Counted from the stretch's first letter, positions 34,538-44,022 are shown. The stretch is 64,000 bases of DNA from Halobacteriovorax marinus SJ (GCF_000210915.2 NC_016620.1:744001-808000), one strand, 5' to 3'. The notes: generated from the letters alone by a model not told the origin. Numbers and translations are program-made.

Positions 34538-35566
34538 TTATGGAAATAATTGGTGAGGCATTGTTCTTCTGAGAAACTCTAAGCACTTTTCATTTTTTAC
34601 TTGGTTAGTATTCTTAATTGCATCAAACCGATTAAGGTCTTCAATTAATGTATTTTCAAGACCGTATGAAGTATACATAATTCTCTTGGTAGTATCTTCA
34701 AGTAACCTTTGATCTTGAAAAAGTATTTTGTTGTTATACATATCAAAGCCATAGCCTAGAATAAATATATTATCTGCTTCTTTTATGATTTCATGAATCC
34801 TTGAGAGTTTTGCAAGATAAAAAGGGTTGTTATTGTTAGAGTCAATATTTCCTCTAATAAAGCCTACTTGTTTTGAGTTATCATAGATTGTTTTAAAGTC
34901 AATCTCTTGTTGAACATATGCTCCAGGTTGAGTGAGAATTTGCTTATTTGATTGTCTGTAGGGCTGATTGTTTAGTTTTCCATAAACATGAGTTATAAAG
35001 TCTCTGGTATTTAAAACACTCTTAGCGTCCTTTATTCCATGTTCTTTTTCTAAATGATGAATCAACTTATTCTCAAAAAACGAGTCATAGTTAAAACTTA
35101 TAACCTTAGGCAAATTTTCAAAGAAGTCTTTTGTTTGGAATGATATTTTCCTGTTGAAATAGTAGTCTATCCAATTGTCGGTATGATCCATTTCCATTCG
35201 ATCAAGGTCTTCGTAGTATGAAATAATAGAACTGACTATATACTTACCAAATTCTTTTTCTTCGTCACTTCTATGCGGAGAAGACAAGTATGTATCTATT
35301 GTGAATGATCCAGCAGTTCTAAAGTCTTTCTTAAACTTTTCTTTATCAAAATTAGGATTTATTTTTTTTGTAAAGTATTCGATACAAGAATTATAATAAC
35401 TGTTAAAATTGTCATCATCTTCGTAAAACTTAGGGTCTTCATGTCTATAAACATCTGGATGTATTTCTATACCATCGTTGATAATGATCTTTTTTAGCTG
35501 TTCCCCTGTTGGGAAACCGTAACTTGCTGATGAGCCAGCACCCAATATAAATACGTCATTTTTCAT
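34538..35566 (-). CDS. SIR2-like domain protein
   Basis: 342 residues from the ATG at 35566 (GGAG upstream). The start MKNDVFILGAGSSASYGFPTG is the NAD-binding GAGSS-type loop of SIR2-like defence proteins. Later VISFNYDSFFE and IFILGYGFDMYNN match other conserved parts of this group, which also includes AbiH-like proteins. Such proteins typically deplete NAD on phage infection, causing abortive death (family knowledge). It sits just inside the element boundary and ends 1 bp after the att repeat, a common cargo position. Confidence 0.75.
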   Translation of the reverse strand: MKNDVFILGAGSSASYGFPTGEQLKKIIINDGIEIHPDVYRHEDPKFYEDDDNFNSYYNSCIEYFTKKINPNFDKEKFKKDFRTAGSFTIDTYLSSPHRSDEEKEFGKYIVSSIISYYEDLDRMEMDHTDNWIDYYFNRKISFQTKDFFENLPKVISFNYDSFFENKLIHHLEKEHGIKDAKSVLNTRDFITHVYGKLNNQPYRQSNKQILTQPGAYVQQEIDFKTIYDNSKQVGFIRGNIDSNNNNPFYLAKLSRIHEIIKEADNIFILGYGFDMYNNKILFQDQRLLEDTTKRIMYTSYGLENTLIEDLNRFDAIKNTNQVKNEKCLEFLRRTMPHQLFP

Positions 35567-35704
35567 AAATACTCCATCGTTTCGGTTAAATGTTCGGGGT
35601 TTTTTACGCAAACTTAATCGGCATAAGAGAGTCAAATATTACTTAAGAAAAACTGTAATACTTCTTATGTATAAAACCTCTTCCTTTTACAGAAGAGGTA
35701 ATAG

Positions 35705-36856
35705 TTATTTAAAGCTAACAACCTCAGCCGCCTCTCTTAAGAAATCTTGATCTAGATGAGCGTAAATCATCGTAGTCTTAATATCTGTATGGCCGAGAAG
35801 TTTTTGAAGTGTGTATATGTTTCCACCATTCATCATGAAGTGACTGGCGAAAGTGTGACGTAAGTCGTGAAATCGGATTATATTTTCTAATCCGGCTTCA
35901 CGTTGTGATTTTTTAAAGTGTCTTTGTGTAACATGGTCATAGGGAAGTGGTTTTCCTGTTTGTGTTGAAAAAACGAACTTCGAAATACGTGTTCTAAGGC
36001 GTTTTTGAAGTATATCCCTAACGATTGTATTCATTGGAACGTAACGTCCTCTATGGGTCTTTGTAGTGTTTCTAATACCATCTCTTGTTAGAGAGCGATT
36101 TATCACTAAGTTGTTAGTAGTGAAGTCAACTCTATCCCAACATAGACCACAGATCTCTCCAAGTCTTAGTCCAGTATTTAAAGCAACTATGTATAAGTCC
36201 AATAGGGGATTAGCTTTATTAAAATCTATAAAGACTCTAATTTCTTCTTTGCTCCAAAAAGTTAAATGTCTTGGCTCTTCTTGAAGTTCTGGATAGCCAC
36301 GAACAGGACTCTTTAGAAGATATTCTAACTTAACAGCATCATTTAAAATTGTTTTGAACTCCATCATTACTTTATTAACAGTTCTTGCTGATTTTCCAGT
36401 TTCAATAATAGAGTTTTCTAACAAACGAGCGTGTTGGTATCGAATATGTTTAAGTTGAATTTCTCCAAGGATAGGTAAAATGTGATTTCTTAAATCACTT
36501 ACGTAGGCTTGTTGAGTTTTCTTAGCCTTTCGACCTTTTACTTGTGTCTCAAACCAAGTTGCAACAAAGTCTTTAAATTTTACGTCATTTTTGATGTATA
36601 TGCCGGTGTCTTGTATACCAGTCTTTTCTAGAAGCAGTTCAGCTTTAAATTTGTCAGCGTCATATTTTCTAGAGAAGGACTTTGTTATTCTTCTACCATC
36701 TGGCATTCTAACATCAATGCGGTATTTCTTTGCAGGAGGTTGCTTCGTTAGTGGTTTCTTGTGAGTTCGAGTAGATTTCTTTTTACCCGAAAATACATCA
36801 TTATCACCGTTTTTTCCTGTTAAAATACCGTTTTTTTTCTCGTCTAGTTTTGGCAT
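35705..36856 (-). CDS. tyrosine integrase of element 2
   Basis: 383 residues from the ATG at 36856, with AGGAG upstream. After a basic linker come a core-binding domain and a catalytic domain with NTGLRLGEICGLCW (Arg), KTHRGRYVP (Lys), HDLRHTFASHF (His, Arg), LGHTDIKTTMIYAHL (His, Tyr nucleophile). All catalytic residues are present. It is unlike the element 1 integrase in sequence, so elements 1 and 2 arrived separately. Predicted to act at ssrA-end sites. Confidence 0.92.
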   Translation of the reverse strand: MPKLDEKKNGILTGKNGDNDVFSGKKKSTRTHKKPLTKQPPAKKYRIDVRMPDGRRITKSFSRKYDADKFKAELLLEKTGIQDTGIYIKNDVKFKDFVATWFETQVKGRKAKKTQQAYVSDLRNHILPILGEIQLKHIRYQHARLLENSIIETGKSARTVNKVMMEFKTILNDAVKLEYLLKSPVRGYPELQEEPRHLTFWSKEEIRVFIDFNKANPLLDLYIVALNTGLRLGEICGLCWDRVDFTTNNLVINRSLTRDGIRNTTKTHRGRYVPMNTIVRDILQKRLRTRISKFVFSTQTGKPLPYDHVTQRHFKKSQREAGLENIIRFHDLRHTFASHFMMNGGNIYTLQKLLGHTDIKTTMIYAHLDQDFLREAAEVVSFK

Positions 36857-36990
36857 AAATGCTCCTTTCTTGATGAAAAGGGCTTGTTGCCTGTTACTGT
36901 CCACATTATTTGAATGTTAAAGAACAGTAGGCTTATATCAAATTGAATAAAAAATAGAAGTGTTTTCATTGTAGTTAATTCCTAAAAGGC

Positions 36991-37914
36991 TTAGTTTCGG
37001 CCACTTAGTCTTCGTCTAGAATTCTCTACAAAATACCTTTTAGCTGTTTGTTCAGTAATTTCCATGTTTTTACTATAAAAACCCTGTCTTTTTACTTTTT
37101 TATAAGTAAGTTCGAAGTATTTATCTATCGCTTCACTATACTTTCTAGACTTAAGAATCTTTAGTATTCGAAGAGACTTATCTAGATTGTAAAAATCATT
37201 TATTGCATAAATAAATGAGGAGATATTCATAAAAGCTGAATTTGATCTAATATCAATTAATGATAGTTCTTTATCTGGAGAGACAGACTTTGCTTGGTGA
37301 ATTGCTCCAAAGACAGGTATTAAGTATCTTTGTGCAGTTCTGTTTAATATTTGAATTAGATTCGCTTGTACTTCTGGAGCGGAATCACCGTAAGAAGAGG
37401 TCGAAAAGTTATCAATATATAAAATATCTATTTTCTGTTCATTTATAACTTTAAAAAGATCTTTAACCCAAATTCTAGGACAATAGGAAGCCTCATCAGA
37501 TATATCATTTCGATCAATCAAAAGAATTCTTTCTAAAAGCTCTTGTTTATCCTTCTCAGACCTTGCTTTAATATCTAGAACAGGCTCTATGGCTTCTTTA
37601 ATGTCTGACTTGTTACCTTCTGAGAGAAAAAGTAATACTCTATACCCATTTAAAGAATTTTCGGCCATAAGGCTATGAATTAGAGTTGATTTTCCTTTAT
37701 TGGTTCTTCCTAGAAGAAGATGTATATGGCCAGCTTGTAAACCGTTGTGAGCCTTTAGGAATTTATACTTCGTTTTAAATTCTTTATTATTTTCTGATAT
37801 TTTAATTGTATTAAGGGAGTATTTATTTGGAGCTTCTTTATGTTGTTTTACTTCTTCTGGAATTTCTAACATGAATCTAATATCTTTTACTTCTTTGAAC
37901 TTCCTGTTCTTCAT
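36991..37914 (-). CDS. RecA-fold ATPase, replication-type (RepA/DnaB-like)
   Basis: 307 residues. A Walker A GRTNKGKST near residues 69-77, a Walker B-like strand ILYIDNFST and a later GAIHQAK sensor strand indicate a RecA-type ATPase like those in plasmid RepA helicases and phage DNA-replication proteins. Together with the small winged-helix protein upstream it looks like the replication module of element 2. Confidence 0.7.
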   Translation of the reverse strand: MKNRKFKEVKDIRFMLEIPEEVKQHKEAPNKYSLNTIKISENNKEFKTKYKFLKAHNGLQAGHIHLLLGRTNKGKSTLIHSLMAENSLNGYRVLLFLSEGNKSDIKEAIEPVLDIKARSEKDKQELLERILLIDRNDISDEASYCPRIWVKDLFKVINEQKIDILYIDNFSTSSYGDSAPEVQANLIQILNRTAQRYLIPVFGAIHQAKSVSPDKELSLIDIRSNSAFMNISSFIYAINDFYNLDKSLRILKILKSRKYSEAIDKYFELTYKKVKRQGFYSKNMEITEQTAKRYFVENSRRRLSGRN

Positions 37915-37994
37915 GGTTAATCCTTATTTTTTAATGCTATTTCTTTTCTTATATTATTATTGCCTCAGTTAATGAGCCTATATAGGCTCATTAT

Positions 37995-38303
37995 TTAAGA
38001 AGAGTTATCTCCGCATTTTTTTGGTACGAGGAGCTTATATTGACTATTTCCTGTGTATATTGAGCCTTTTTTTACTGTTAAGAAGTCATTTTCTACCAAT
38101 TCTGTAATGAGCTTTCTTAAAGTATTATCACTGCCTATTTTAAGATCTTTCATAATACCTTTCTGGCTAGGAAAGAGTCTTTGGCCATTTCCACAATATG
38201 ACTTATATTTGAGGTAAGCGTATATTCCTATTGCTTTTAGACTAAGAGTCTTTGATTGGAAAATCTCGTTAGGTATCTGTGTAAAGTTCTTTTTTAGAGC
38301 CAT
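37995..38303 (-). CDS. winged-helix protein, replication/regulation
   Basis: 102 residues. FTQIPNEIFQSKTLSLKAIGIYAYLKYKS, LFPSQKGIMKDLKIGSDNTLRKLITELVENDFLTVKK is a winged-helix domain as found in replication-initiator and phage helix-turn-helix proteins. It overlaps the excisionase-like gene by 10 bases and precedes the RecA-fold ATPase. Confidence 0.65.
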   Translation of the reverse strand: MALKKNFTQIPNEIFQSKTLSLKAIGIYAYLKYKSYCGNGQRLFPSQKGIMKDLKIGSDNTLRKLITELVENDFLTVKKGSIYTGNSQYKLLVPKKCGDNSS

Positions 38304-38503
38304 AACTGCTCCTTAGGTTCTTCATCATGTGTTAATGATTCTATCCAGTTCAATAGGTGTTCTTCGTGAAACCTTACTAAGCGTCCTATTTTAATATAGG
38401 GAATTTCTTTTCTAAAAACAGCTGTTCTTAGTCTGGATACTTTGAGTGAGAGAAGCTGTGCAGCTTCTTCAATTGTTAATAATCTTTTGTTTGGGTTGTC
38501 CAT
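38294..38503 (-). CDS. excisionase-like helix-turn-helix protein
   Basis: 69 residues with the pattern RLLTIEEAAQLLSLKVSRLR..IPYIKIGRLVRFHEEHLLNWI, a small winged-helix DNA-binding domain typical of AlpA/excisionase proteins. Likely the recombination directionality factor for the element 2 integrase and first gene of a small operon. GGAG lies upstream. Confidence 0.8.
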   Translation of the reverse strand: MDNPNKRLLTIEEAAQLLSLKVSRLRTAVFRKEIPYIKIGRLVRFHEEHLLNWIESLTHDEEPKEQLWL

Positions 38504-38623
38504 CTTGGAGCCTCCGTAAAATAAGTCAGCATCATTGCTGAGTTACTTACAAAGGTAGAGTATGTTTTGAATGGGGAGAATCCAGCAGAATTTAAAATTT
38601 AAAATAATTTATTCTGCAGTAGC

Positions 38624-39379
38624 TTAAAGTGAGTAATTTTCAGTGGTTATCTTGTTGTAAGTTTTTATGTATCTGTTGATTCTATCTCTATTCTCTTTTA
38701 CATATTCTGATGAAAAATTGAATTTTTTGCTAAATAATTCTGGAAAGTTCTTATGGCATAAGTTGAGAAAATCAAAGTATAAGTGCCAATAGTTGGTAAG
38801 TTGGTTTTGAAAAATACCTTTGAAGGCTGTATAAAACATATATTCTGGAAAATTCTTATTCTGTGTAAATAGTGGGAGAAAACTCTCAGCCTTAGAGGTG
38901 TATGTTTTCATTTTATCATAATCAAATTGTGTCGGTATCTCTTTGATTATGTTCTCTTTTACTTCTTCACTAATTCCAAGTGATGACAGTTTTTTATCCG
39001 CTATTTCATGCTGTACTTCTTCTGCCGTAGGAAAATTTTCAATATTTTTTCTGACTTTTAAGTTGGATAGGGAATTGAAGAGAAAAGTTATTCCAAGTAT
39101 TGAATGGATATTAAGCAGAATAATATTTTTTAATTCATTATGTTGTTCTAGTAGTGTGCTAACTTGATGCTCTAGCTCTGAAAGACTTTCTTTATTAAAT
39201 GTAGGAAGCTCCGAGCATATGGATCTAAGCTCTTCTTCAATATCGTGATCATCAATATTCAATTCATCTTCATTTAAGAATGATTTTAAAATATTGAAGA
39301 AGTATTCAGGGTTAAGAATATCATTAAGATCTAATTCTTCTGTTTGTATTTCTTCTTTTTTCATAACTTTACTTATCAT
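38624..39379 (-). CDS. unknown protein beside the retron
   Basis: 251 residues, acidic at the N-terminus and helical throughout, with no motif or membrane segment I recognise. It points away from the retron; the 194 bp between its start and the retron RNA probably hold both promoters. Start uncertain between ATG at 39379 and 39364. Could be an accessory or an unrelated cargo gene. Confidence 0.5.
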   Translation of the reverse strand: MISKVMKKEEIQTEELDLNDILNPEYFFNILKSFLNEDELNIDDHDIEEELRSICSELPTFNKESLSELEHQVSTLLEQHNELKNIILLNIHSILGITFLFNSLSNLKVRKNIENFPTAEEVQHEIADKKLSSLGISEEVKENIIKEIPTQFDYDKMKTYTSKAESFLPLFTQNKNFPEYMFYTAFKGIFQNQLTNYWHLYFDFLNLCHKNFPELFSKKFNFSSEYVKENRDRINRYIKTYNKITTENYSL

Positions 39380-39573
39380 ATTATTTTTTATTCAAGTTTT
39401 GTATTTTTATAGAATATTTTTTTTCGTCATTCATGCCAACCAATGAAACATCAAGAAATCTTAAGTTGTAATTGTTAAAGTACATTATAAAGCCTCGTTT
39501 GAGGAGTGTTCATTTTTTTACTAGAAAAAATGATCATCTGTACTATTTATAAATTTCAACTAGAATTATTAAT

Positions 39574-39731
39574 GTGTAGGTGATCTAGCGTAAAAGCATA
39601 TGCTTTTGGGACTTGGTATAAAGTCTTGTTTGAATTTTTAGTTTTCACGCCAAATGAAAATTACCCTGCCAAATGCGGTCGCTTTGTCCGGCTAATTTTA
39701 TTTGGCTTTTATAAAAGTAGTGATCCTACAC
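39574..39731 (+). ncRNA. retron msr-msd RNA
   Basis: Folded by eye. The ends GTGTAGG (39574-39580) and CCTACAC (39725-39731) form the a1/a2 stem. Directly after a1 is TAGC (39586-39589), whose G (39588) is the likely branching guanosine. Two msr hairpins follow: AAAAGC-ATAT-GCTTTT at 39592-39607 and GACTT..AAGTC at 39610-39625. The msd part is a long stem with arms 39649-39663 and 39693-39706 (one bulge), plus an inner hairpin. It sits 11 bp before the effector gene and upstream of the RT, the Eco1 (Ec86) order. Confidence 0.8.
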
Positions 39732-39742
39732 TTTTAATTATA

Positions 39743-40699
39743 ATGATAAGCAATATTAGATATGGAAATCCTTATTCGTGTTCGTTAGTGGAAGAGTTAA
39801 ATAAGCTAAAGAAATATTTGGAAAACAATCCTACACTTAGAATAGAAAAAAATGCTCCAAGAATGGTAATGATTTGCGGTGCAAATCTGTTTACTGAAGA
39901 TGGAGAGTTCGTAGGACTCTCAAAGAGAAGAGAAGCATTAAAAAGTTTTATTCTTAATAAGTATAAGAATATTGTTCCTATTTTTGCCGAAGAAGTATTT
40001 GATGTTCTAGATAATCAAAACCTCTTAAATATTGAGCAGTATATGCTTGAATTTTGTGACTATATTGTAATTGTTCTTGAGAGCTATAGTAGCTTATGTG
40101 AGCTTGGTGCGTTTTCACATAATGAAAAACTTAGGAAGAAGTTAATAATCATCAATGATTCAAGGTTTAAAAATGCTAATTCATATATTAATGAGGGCCC
40201 TCTTAGAGCTGTACGAGAAGAGAATGATGGAAAATCGAGACTACTCTGGTATAAAATGATAAACCCTTCTGATCAATTAGATTCAATTAGTGATATTTAT
40301 AAAGAGTTTGATAGTTTACTTTCTAAAATTGAGAGAAAGAAGTCATCAGATATTAAACAATTTGATTTAGATTTATTTACTGATATTAGACCTGATAAAG
40401 CTAATCGCACTTATCTATTCTTGGTTCACGATATGATCCTCCTCTTAGAGCCAATTACACATAAGGAGTTAATAGATCTTTTTAAATTTTGCTTTGGAGA
40501 GAGATCTTTTGATTTCCTAAAGTTTTATCTTGGAATGTTAAATGCTATGGGGACTATAAAGTATGTAGAGAAAGAAGGTAAAAAATATTATAGGGCATTA
40601 GATAGTCATGAGTATATAAAGCATAGTTACGACTACAAAAGAAGTCGCACCATTTTTAGAGTCTTTTCTCATAGATATAGGTTGAACGATGATTTATAG
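39743..40699 (+). CDS. retron effector, nucleoside-deoxyribosyltransferase-like with C-terminal DNA-binding domain
   Basis: 318 residues from the ATG at 39743. A longer frame from 39626 exists but its first 39 codons lie mostly in the msd RNA and are rejected. The N-terminal half has the NDT-like fold: MVMICGANLF, YIVIVLESYSSLCELGAFS with Glu113 and Glu120, then a KKLIIIND strand. The C-terminal 90 residues look like a winged helix. In Eco1-type retrons this protein is the toxic effector that the RT-msDNA complex restrains. It overlaps the RT gene by 11 bases. Confidence 0.8.
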   Translation: MISNIRYGNPYSCSLVEELNKLKKYLENNPTLRIEKNAPRMVMICGANLFTEDGEFVGLSKRREALKSFILNKYKNIVPIFAEEVFDVLDNQNLLNIEQYMLEFCDYIVIVLESYSSLCELGAFSHNEKLRKKLIIINDSRFKNANSYINEGPLRAVREENDGKSRLLWYKMINPSDQLDSISDIYKEFDSLLSKIERKKSSDIKQFDLDLFTDIRPDKANRTYLFLVHDMILLLEPITHKELIDLFKFCFGERSFDFLKFYLGMLNAMGTIKYVEKEGKKYYRALDSHEYIKHSYDYKRSRTIFRVFSHRYRLNDDL

Positions 40700-41654
40700 A
40701 GAAATTTCAAAATTTTACAATATTCCTCAAGAAGAAGTTCAAGATTTTATATCTTCCAATAAAACGAAGTATTTCAGGTTTGAAATACCTAAGCGAAATG
40801 GAAAGTTTCGTACGATAACCCATCCTAGACACGAATTAAAAATAGTACAATATTGGCTTGTGGAGAAAGTGTTTTCTCGTATGAACTATGTGTCATGTTC
40901 TTCTTATGCTTATATCAAAGAGAGAGATATATTAAAGAATGCTAGAAAACATCAAAGGAATAGTCATTTTTTGAGTGTAGATTTTAGTAATTTCTTTGAA
41001 TCAATTACATTTAAATTGTTAGAGCCTTTTTTAGAAAAGTTTTATCATTCAACCGAAGTAGAGTACTCGCTAGAAGAGTTAAAAAATGTTGTTAAAAGGT
41101 CTTGTTTCGATTCATATGGTCGTTTACCGGTTGGATTTGTTACTTCTTCAATCATTTCAAATATCGTTATGTTTGATTTTGATTTAAGAATAAACGTCCT
41201 ACTTATGTCGAGGAAAATGCTCGGAAGGGTAGTATATACTCGTTATGCAGACGATGTAACGATATCTACTAATAAGGAAGGTGCTATAAGAGAAATATAC
41301 GAGTTATTTTGCAAAGGACTTATTTCTGAATTTAATAGTGAAATCACTCTTAATGCTAGCAAGACAAAAGTAAGGCATAAAAGATGTGGAAATGTTTTAG
41401 TTACTGGACTGAGAATAACTAAAGATAGCCGAATAACGATCCATAAGAACTATAAAGAGCGTGTGAAGAAATTAATTCATGATAACTATAAATCTGAAGA
41501 CCTCTCTGTTGTTTCTCGGATTATAGGTCATCTTAATTTCATAAAATATGTAGATGCAAACTATTCTCATAAGCTGAATATTAAATATTTTAGCGAGATA
41601 AATGAGCTCAAACTTAGGTATCAAGCATTGTTTAGTGCGAAGTCTTATATCTAG
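40689..41654 (+). CDS. retron reverse transcriptase
   Basis: 321 residues, near the usual length for Eco1-type RTs. Motifs in order: KRNGKFRTITHP, the retron X motif NARKH (NAxxH), SVDFSNFF (first catalytic Asp), LPVGFVTSSIISN (normally LPQG..SP), TRYADDVTIS (catalytic YADD) and the retron Y motif VTG in NVLVTGLRIT. It primes from the branching G of the msr RNA and copies msd. The Gln of LPQG is Val here, which is unusual. Confidence 0.92.
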   Translation: MIYREISKFYNIPQEEVQDFISSNKTKYFRFEIPKRNGKFRTITHPRHELKIVQYWLVEKVFSRMNYVSCSSYAYIKERDILKNARKHQRNSHFLSVDFSNFFESITFKLLEPFLEKFYHSTEVEYSLEELKNVVKRSCFDSYGRLPVGFVTSSIISNIVMFDFDLRINVLLMSRKMLGRVVYTRYADDVTISTNKEGAIREIYELFCKGLISEFNSEITLNASKTKVRHKRCGNVLVTGLRITKDSRITIHKNYKERVKKLIHDNYKSEDLSVVSRIIGHLNFIKYVDANYSHKLNIKYFSEINELKLRYQALFSAKSYI

Positions 41655-41712
41655 ATTTTCAATCTATCAGTAAAAATTTTGTTAAATCTCCTACGAAACT
41701 CCACCACTTTCT

Positions 41713-41732
41713 TTGTGGCAGAAATGTGGCAA
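41713..41732 (+). repeat. TGTGGCA doublet, arm-like site
   Basis: A 20-base stretch with TGTGGCA twice (11-bp period), identical to 34517-34536 and nearly so to 46666-46685. It lies about 150 bp before the 17-bp ssrA-end copy. Confidence 0.55.
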
Positions 41733-41882
41733 TCCGTAAAATTACCCTCTAATTTCAAATATTGTGGACAATAACTAACAACAAGCCCAAGTTTGTTAAG
41801 ACGATAAAACTATTATGTTTTATCGTGGTTTATATTGGATTACTTACATTTGGTGTAGTTGGTAGAAATAGCACCTCCGCCG

Positions 41883-41899
41883 TCCCGCCACCTCCACCA
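41883..41899 (+). other. attachment site between elements 2 and 3
   Basis: TCCCGCCACCTCCACCA is identical to the last 17 bases of ssrA (19224-19240), including part of its T-arm. It marks the right end of element 2. The 460-bp gap 41655-42114 around it has no supported gene. Confidence 0.75.
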
Positions 41900-42114
41900 A
41901 CTGCAACGCTGAACGAACACCAGTTAAGCAGTTGGATGTACATTTGAAATTCTTCGATTTTCCCCAAAGTTCGCCTAGCATTCGCGGTAAAACAGGTGTG
42001 ACCACTTGGGTGATCGAATTCCTTCACTTAAGAAATCTTAATCGAAAAACATTTATTGCATTTGGAATATGTTCCGATATAGGAAATTACTAATTTATAT
42101 TTGGAGAATATTCA

Positions 42115-43839
42115 ATGTCTGAAGCTGAAGAGAGGAAGCCTCGTTTAAAGAATTTAAAAATTAAAAACTTTCGTTCAATAGGAAAGACTGAAGTTTCAAT
42201 TGATTTAGATGATATCGTTGTTCTAATAGGACCCAACAATGTAGGAAAATCATCTATATTGAACGCTTATGAGCTGATTATGAAAGATGGCTCTAAAGAG
42301 TGTTCTGTAAAACTGGAAGATTTTCATTTGAAGAAAGAGCCTGAAAGTGAAGAAGAATACTTAGAGATTACACTTGAAACGATTGTATATGACAATTCTC
42401 CTGGAGATGATTGGGTAGAAGAGATTGAAGATGAAAATGTTGTAAAAGAAAAGTGGATTGCTACAAAACCTGGGAAACTTGTGCGAGTGGGCTACAATGT
42501 GAAAGACAATAAATGGGCAAGTGTTGATCAGAAAAAAGACAAGGTTCCTTGGGGAGCTGCAAACGTAGCAAACTCTAGGAGACCATTACCTCATAAAATT
42601 AGTCCTTTTGATACTCCTGAAAAGCAAACAAAGGAAATCACCGATTTAGTTTCAGAAATTCTTGATGAAAAACTCAGAGAAGATAAAGAGGTTGATGGGG
42701 AAGTTGTAGAGTCAGAATATTCAAAATTATTAGAATCTATTAAATCAACCAAAGATAAAATTATTAATGAAAATAAAGAGGTTATTGAAGAACTTGAGAA
42801 AGAGTTTACAGAGTTAATAGGAAAAGTTTTTCCAAAAAATATAGTGAAATTGACTCAGAACTTAGAAAATATGTCGGAATTGAAATTGGATATTTTTAAA
42901 GAGCATTTAAGTGTTTTAATGGGGCCAGAAAATGGTTTCCTTTCGGAAATTGCTCGACAAGGAAGCGGTGCTCGAAGAACTGTTATGTGGACCGCTTTAA
43001 AAATTTTAGCTGAGAAGAAAAAGAGTGAATTGAAGAGTGAGAGGCCACACGTTTTGATTATTGATGAACCTGAAATCTGCTTACATCCCTCAGCGATTAG
43101 AGAGTCATGTAATGTCTTGTATGAAATACCAGAACAAAAAAATTGGCAAGTAATGTTAACTACTCACTCACCAGTTTTTGTAGATCTATCAAAGGACAAC
43201 ACTTCAATTGTGAAAGTTTACAAAGATGTTGAAAATGAAGTGATAAAATCTACAACCGTCTTTAGAACCAGTGAAGTGAACCTTTCAGCAGATGATAAAA
43301 CAAACCTCAAGTTGTTAAATATATGTGACTCTTATTTTACTGAATTTTTTTTTAGTCGAAAAATTATAGTTGTAGAGGGAGATACTGAATATACAGCATT
43401 TCAATGTATAAAAAATAAAAATACAGACCTATTTAAAGATGTTCATATAATTAGAGCTAGAGGAAAAGCAGTAATTGTTTCAATTTGTAAAATCTTAAAT
43501 AAATTTAATGCTCCTTATAGTGTTCTGCATGATGCAGATACAGAGTTGACGCAAAATAGTAAGAAAAATCCTATGTGGGCGATTAATGAGAAGATATATA
43601 ATGAGGCGAAGAAGTCTCCAAAAAGTAAGGTGATTGCATCCTTAAGTGACTTTGAAGAGGCGATGTTTAATGAGTCAGTAACAAAAGATAAACCATTTTT
43701 TACTTACTCTAAGTTGGAAAGCTCAGTTGAATTAACAAGTAAGTGTCATTCTTTATTAAGTTACCTTATTGGAGGTGATGAGAAAATCCCAGAAGGGTTT
43801 GTTGAGTGGAATGAAATTGAGGAACTGAAGCAAAAATGA
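42115..43839 (+). CDS. OLD-family ATPase/TOPRIM endonuclease
   Basis: 574 residues, start supported by GGAG. It has an AAA/ABC-type ATPase with Walker A GPNNVGKSS (39-47), signature-like QGSGARR (282-288), Walker B HVLIIDEPE (312-320) and the TTHSP histidine (349-353). A TOPRIM domain follows, with Glu421 (IIVVEGDTEY) and Asp473/Asp475 (LHDAD). OLD proteins are ATP-regulated DNA nucleases used in phage exclusion; GajA of Gabija belongs here, but no UvrD-type GajB follows. So this is either a stand-alone OLD or part of an unnamed pairing with the genes 183 bp downstream. Confidence 0.85.
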   Translation: MSEAEERKPRLKNLKIKNFRSIGKTEVSIDLDDIVVLIGPNNVGKSSILNAYELIMKDGSKECSVKLEDFHLKKEPESEEEYLEITLETIVYDNSPGDDWVEEIEDENVVKEKWIATKPGKLVRVGYNVKDNKWASVDQKKDKVPWGAANVANSRRPLPHKISPFDTPEKQTKEITDLVSEILDEKLREDKEVDGEVVESEYSKLLESIKSTKDKIINENKEVIEELEKEFTELIGKVFPKNIVKLTQNLENMSELKLDIFKEHLSVLMGPENGFLSEIARQGSGARRTVMWTALKILAEKKKSELKSERPHVLIIDEPEICLHPSAIRESCNVLYEIPEQKNWQVMLTTHSPVFVDLSKDNTSIVKVYKDVENEVIKSTTVFRTSEVNLSADDKTNLKLLNICDSYFTEFFFSRKIIVVEGDTEYTAFQCIKNKNTDLFKDVHIIRARGKAVIVSICKILNKFNAPYSVLHDADTELTQNSKKNPMWAINEKIYNEAKKSPKSKVIASLSDFEEAMFNESVTKDKPFFTYSKLESSVELTSKCHSLLSYLIGGDEKIPEGFVEWNEIEELKQK

Positions 43840-44022
43840 TTTTTTTGGAACATTTTCAATCCCCTTAGCCTTTTTGTAGTAACCGAATGTAATTTACAAG
43901 ATAGGATATTACAAAACGTGTGGTATCGCTTTTTATGAGTGAGTTGAAGTTTACATGGTTATATGCGGTATGCAAATGATCACTTAGAAGCTTAAAAAGG
44001 GGATTACTAAGGGGAGAGAGGA

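Noticed and set aside
39493-39533. Two hairpins (CCTC/GAGG and TCATTTTTT/AAAAAATGA) upstream of the retron RNA
   Set aside because: They are AT-rich or very short and lie outside the a1/a2 stem; no transcript to terminate reads into them from the left.
39626-39742. N-terminal extension of the retron effector from a TTG
   Set aside because: These 39 codons overlap the msd stem and a2 of the retron RNA, and the ATG at 39743 fits the known effector layout better.
41850-41899. tRNA-like look of the sequence before the 17-bp att copy (GTAGTTGGTAGAA..)
   Set aside because: No acceptor pairing, anticodon stem or T-arm can be completed; it is probably just the remnant of the ssrA end.
42115-43839. 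Gabija (GajA) as name for the OLD protein
   Set aside because: No UvrD-type helicase GajB follows, so the system name is not justified.
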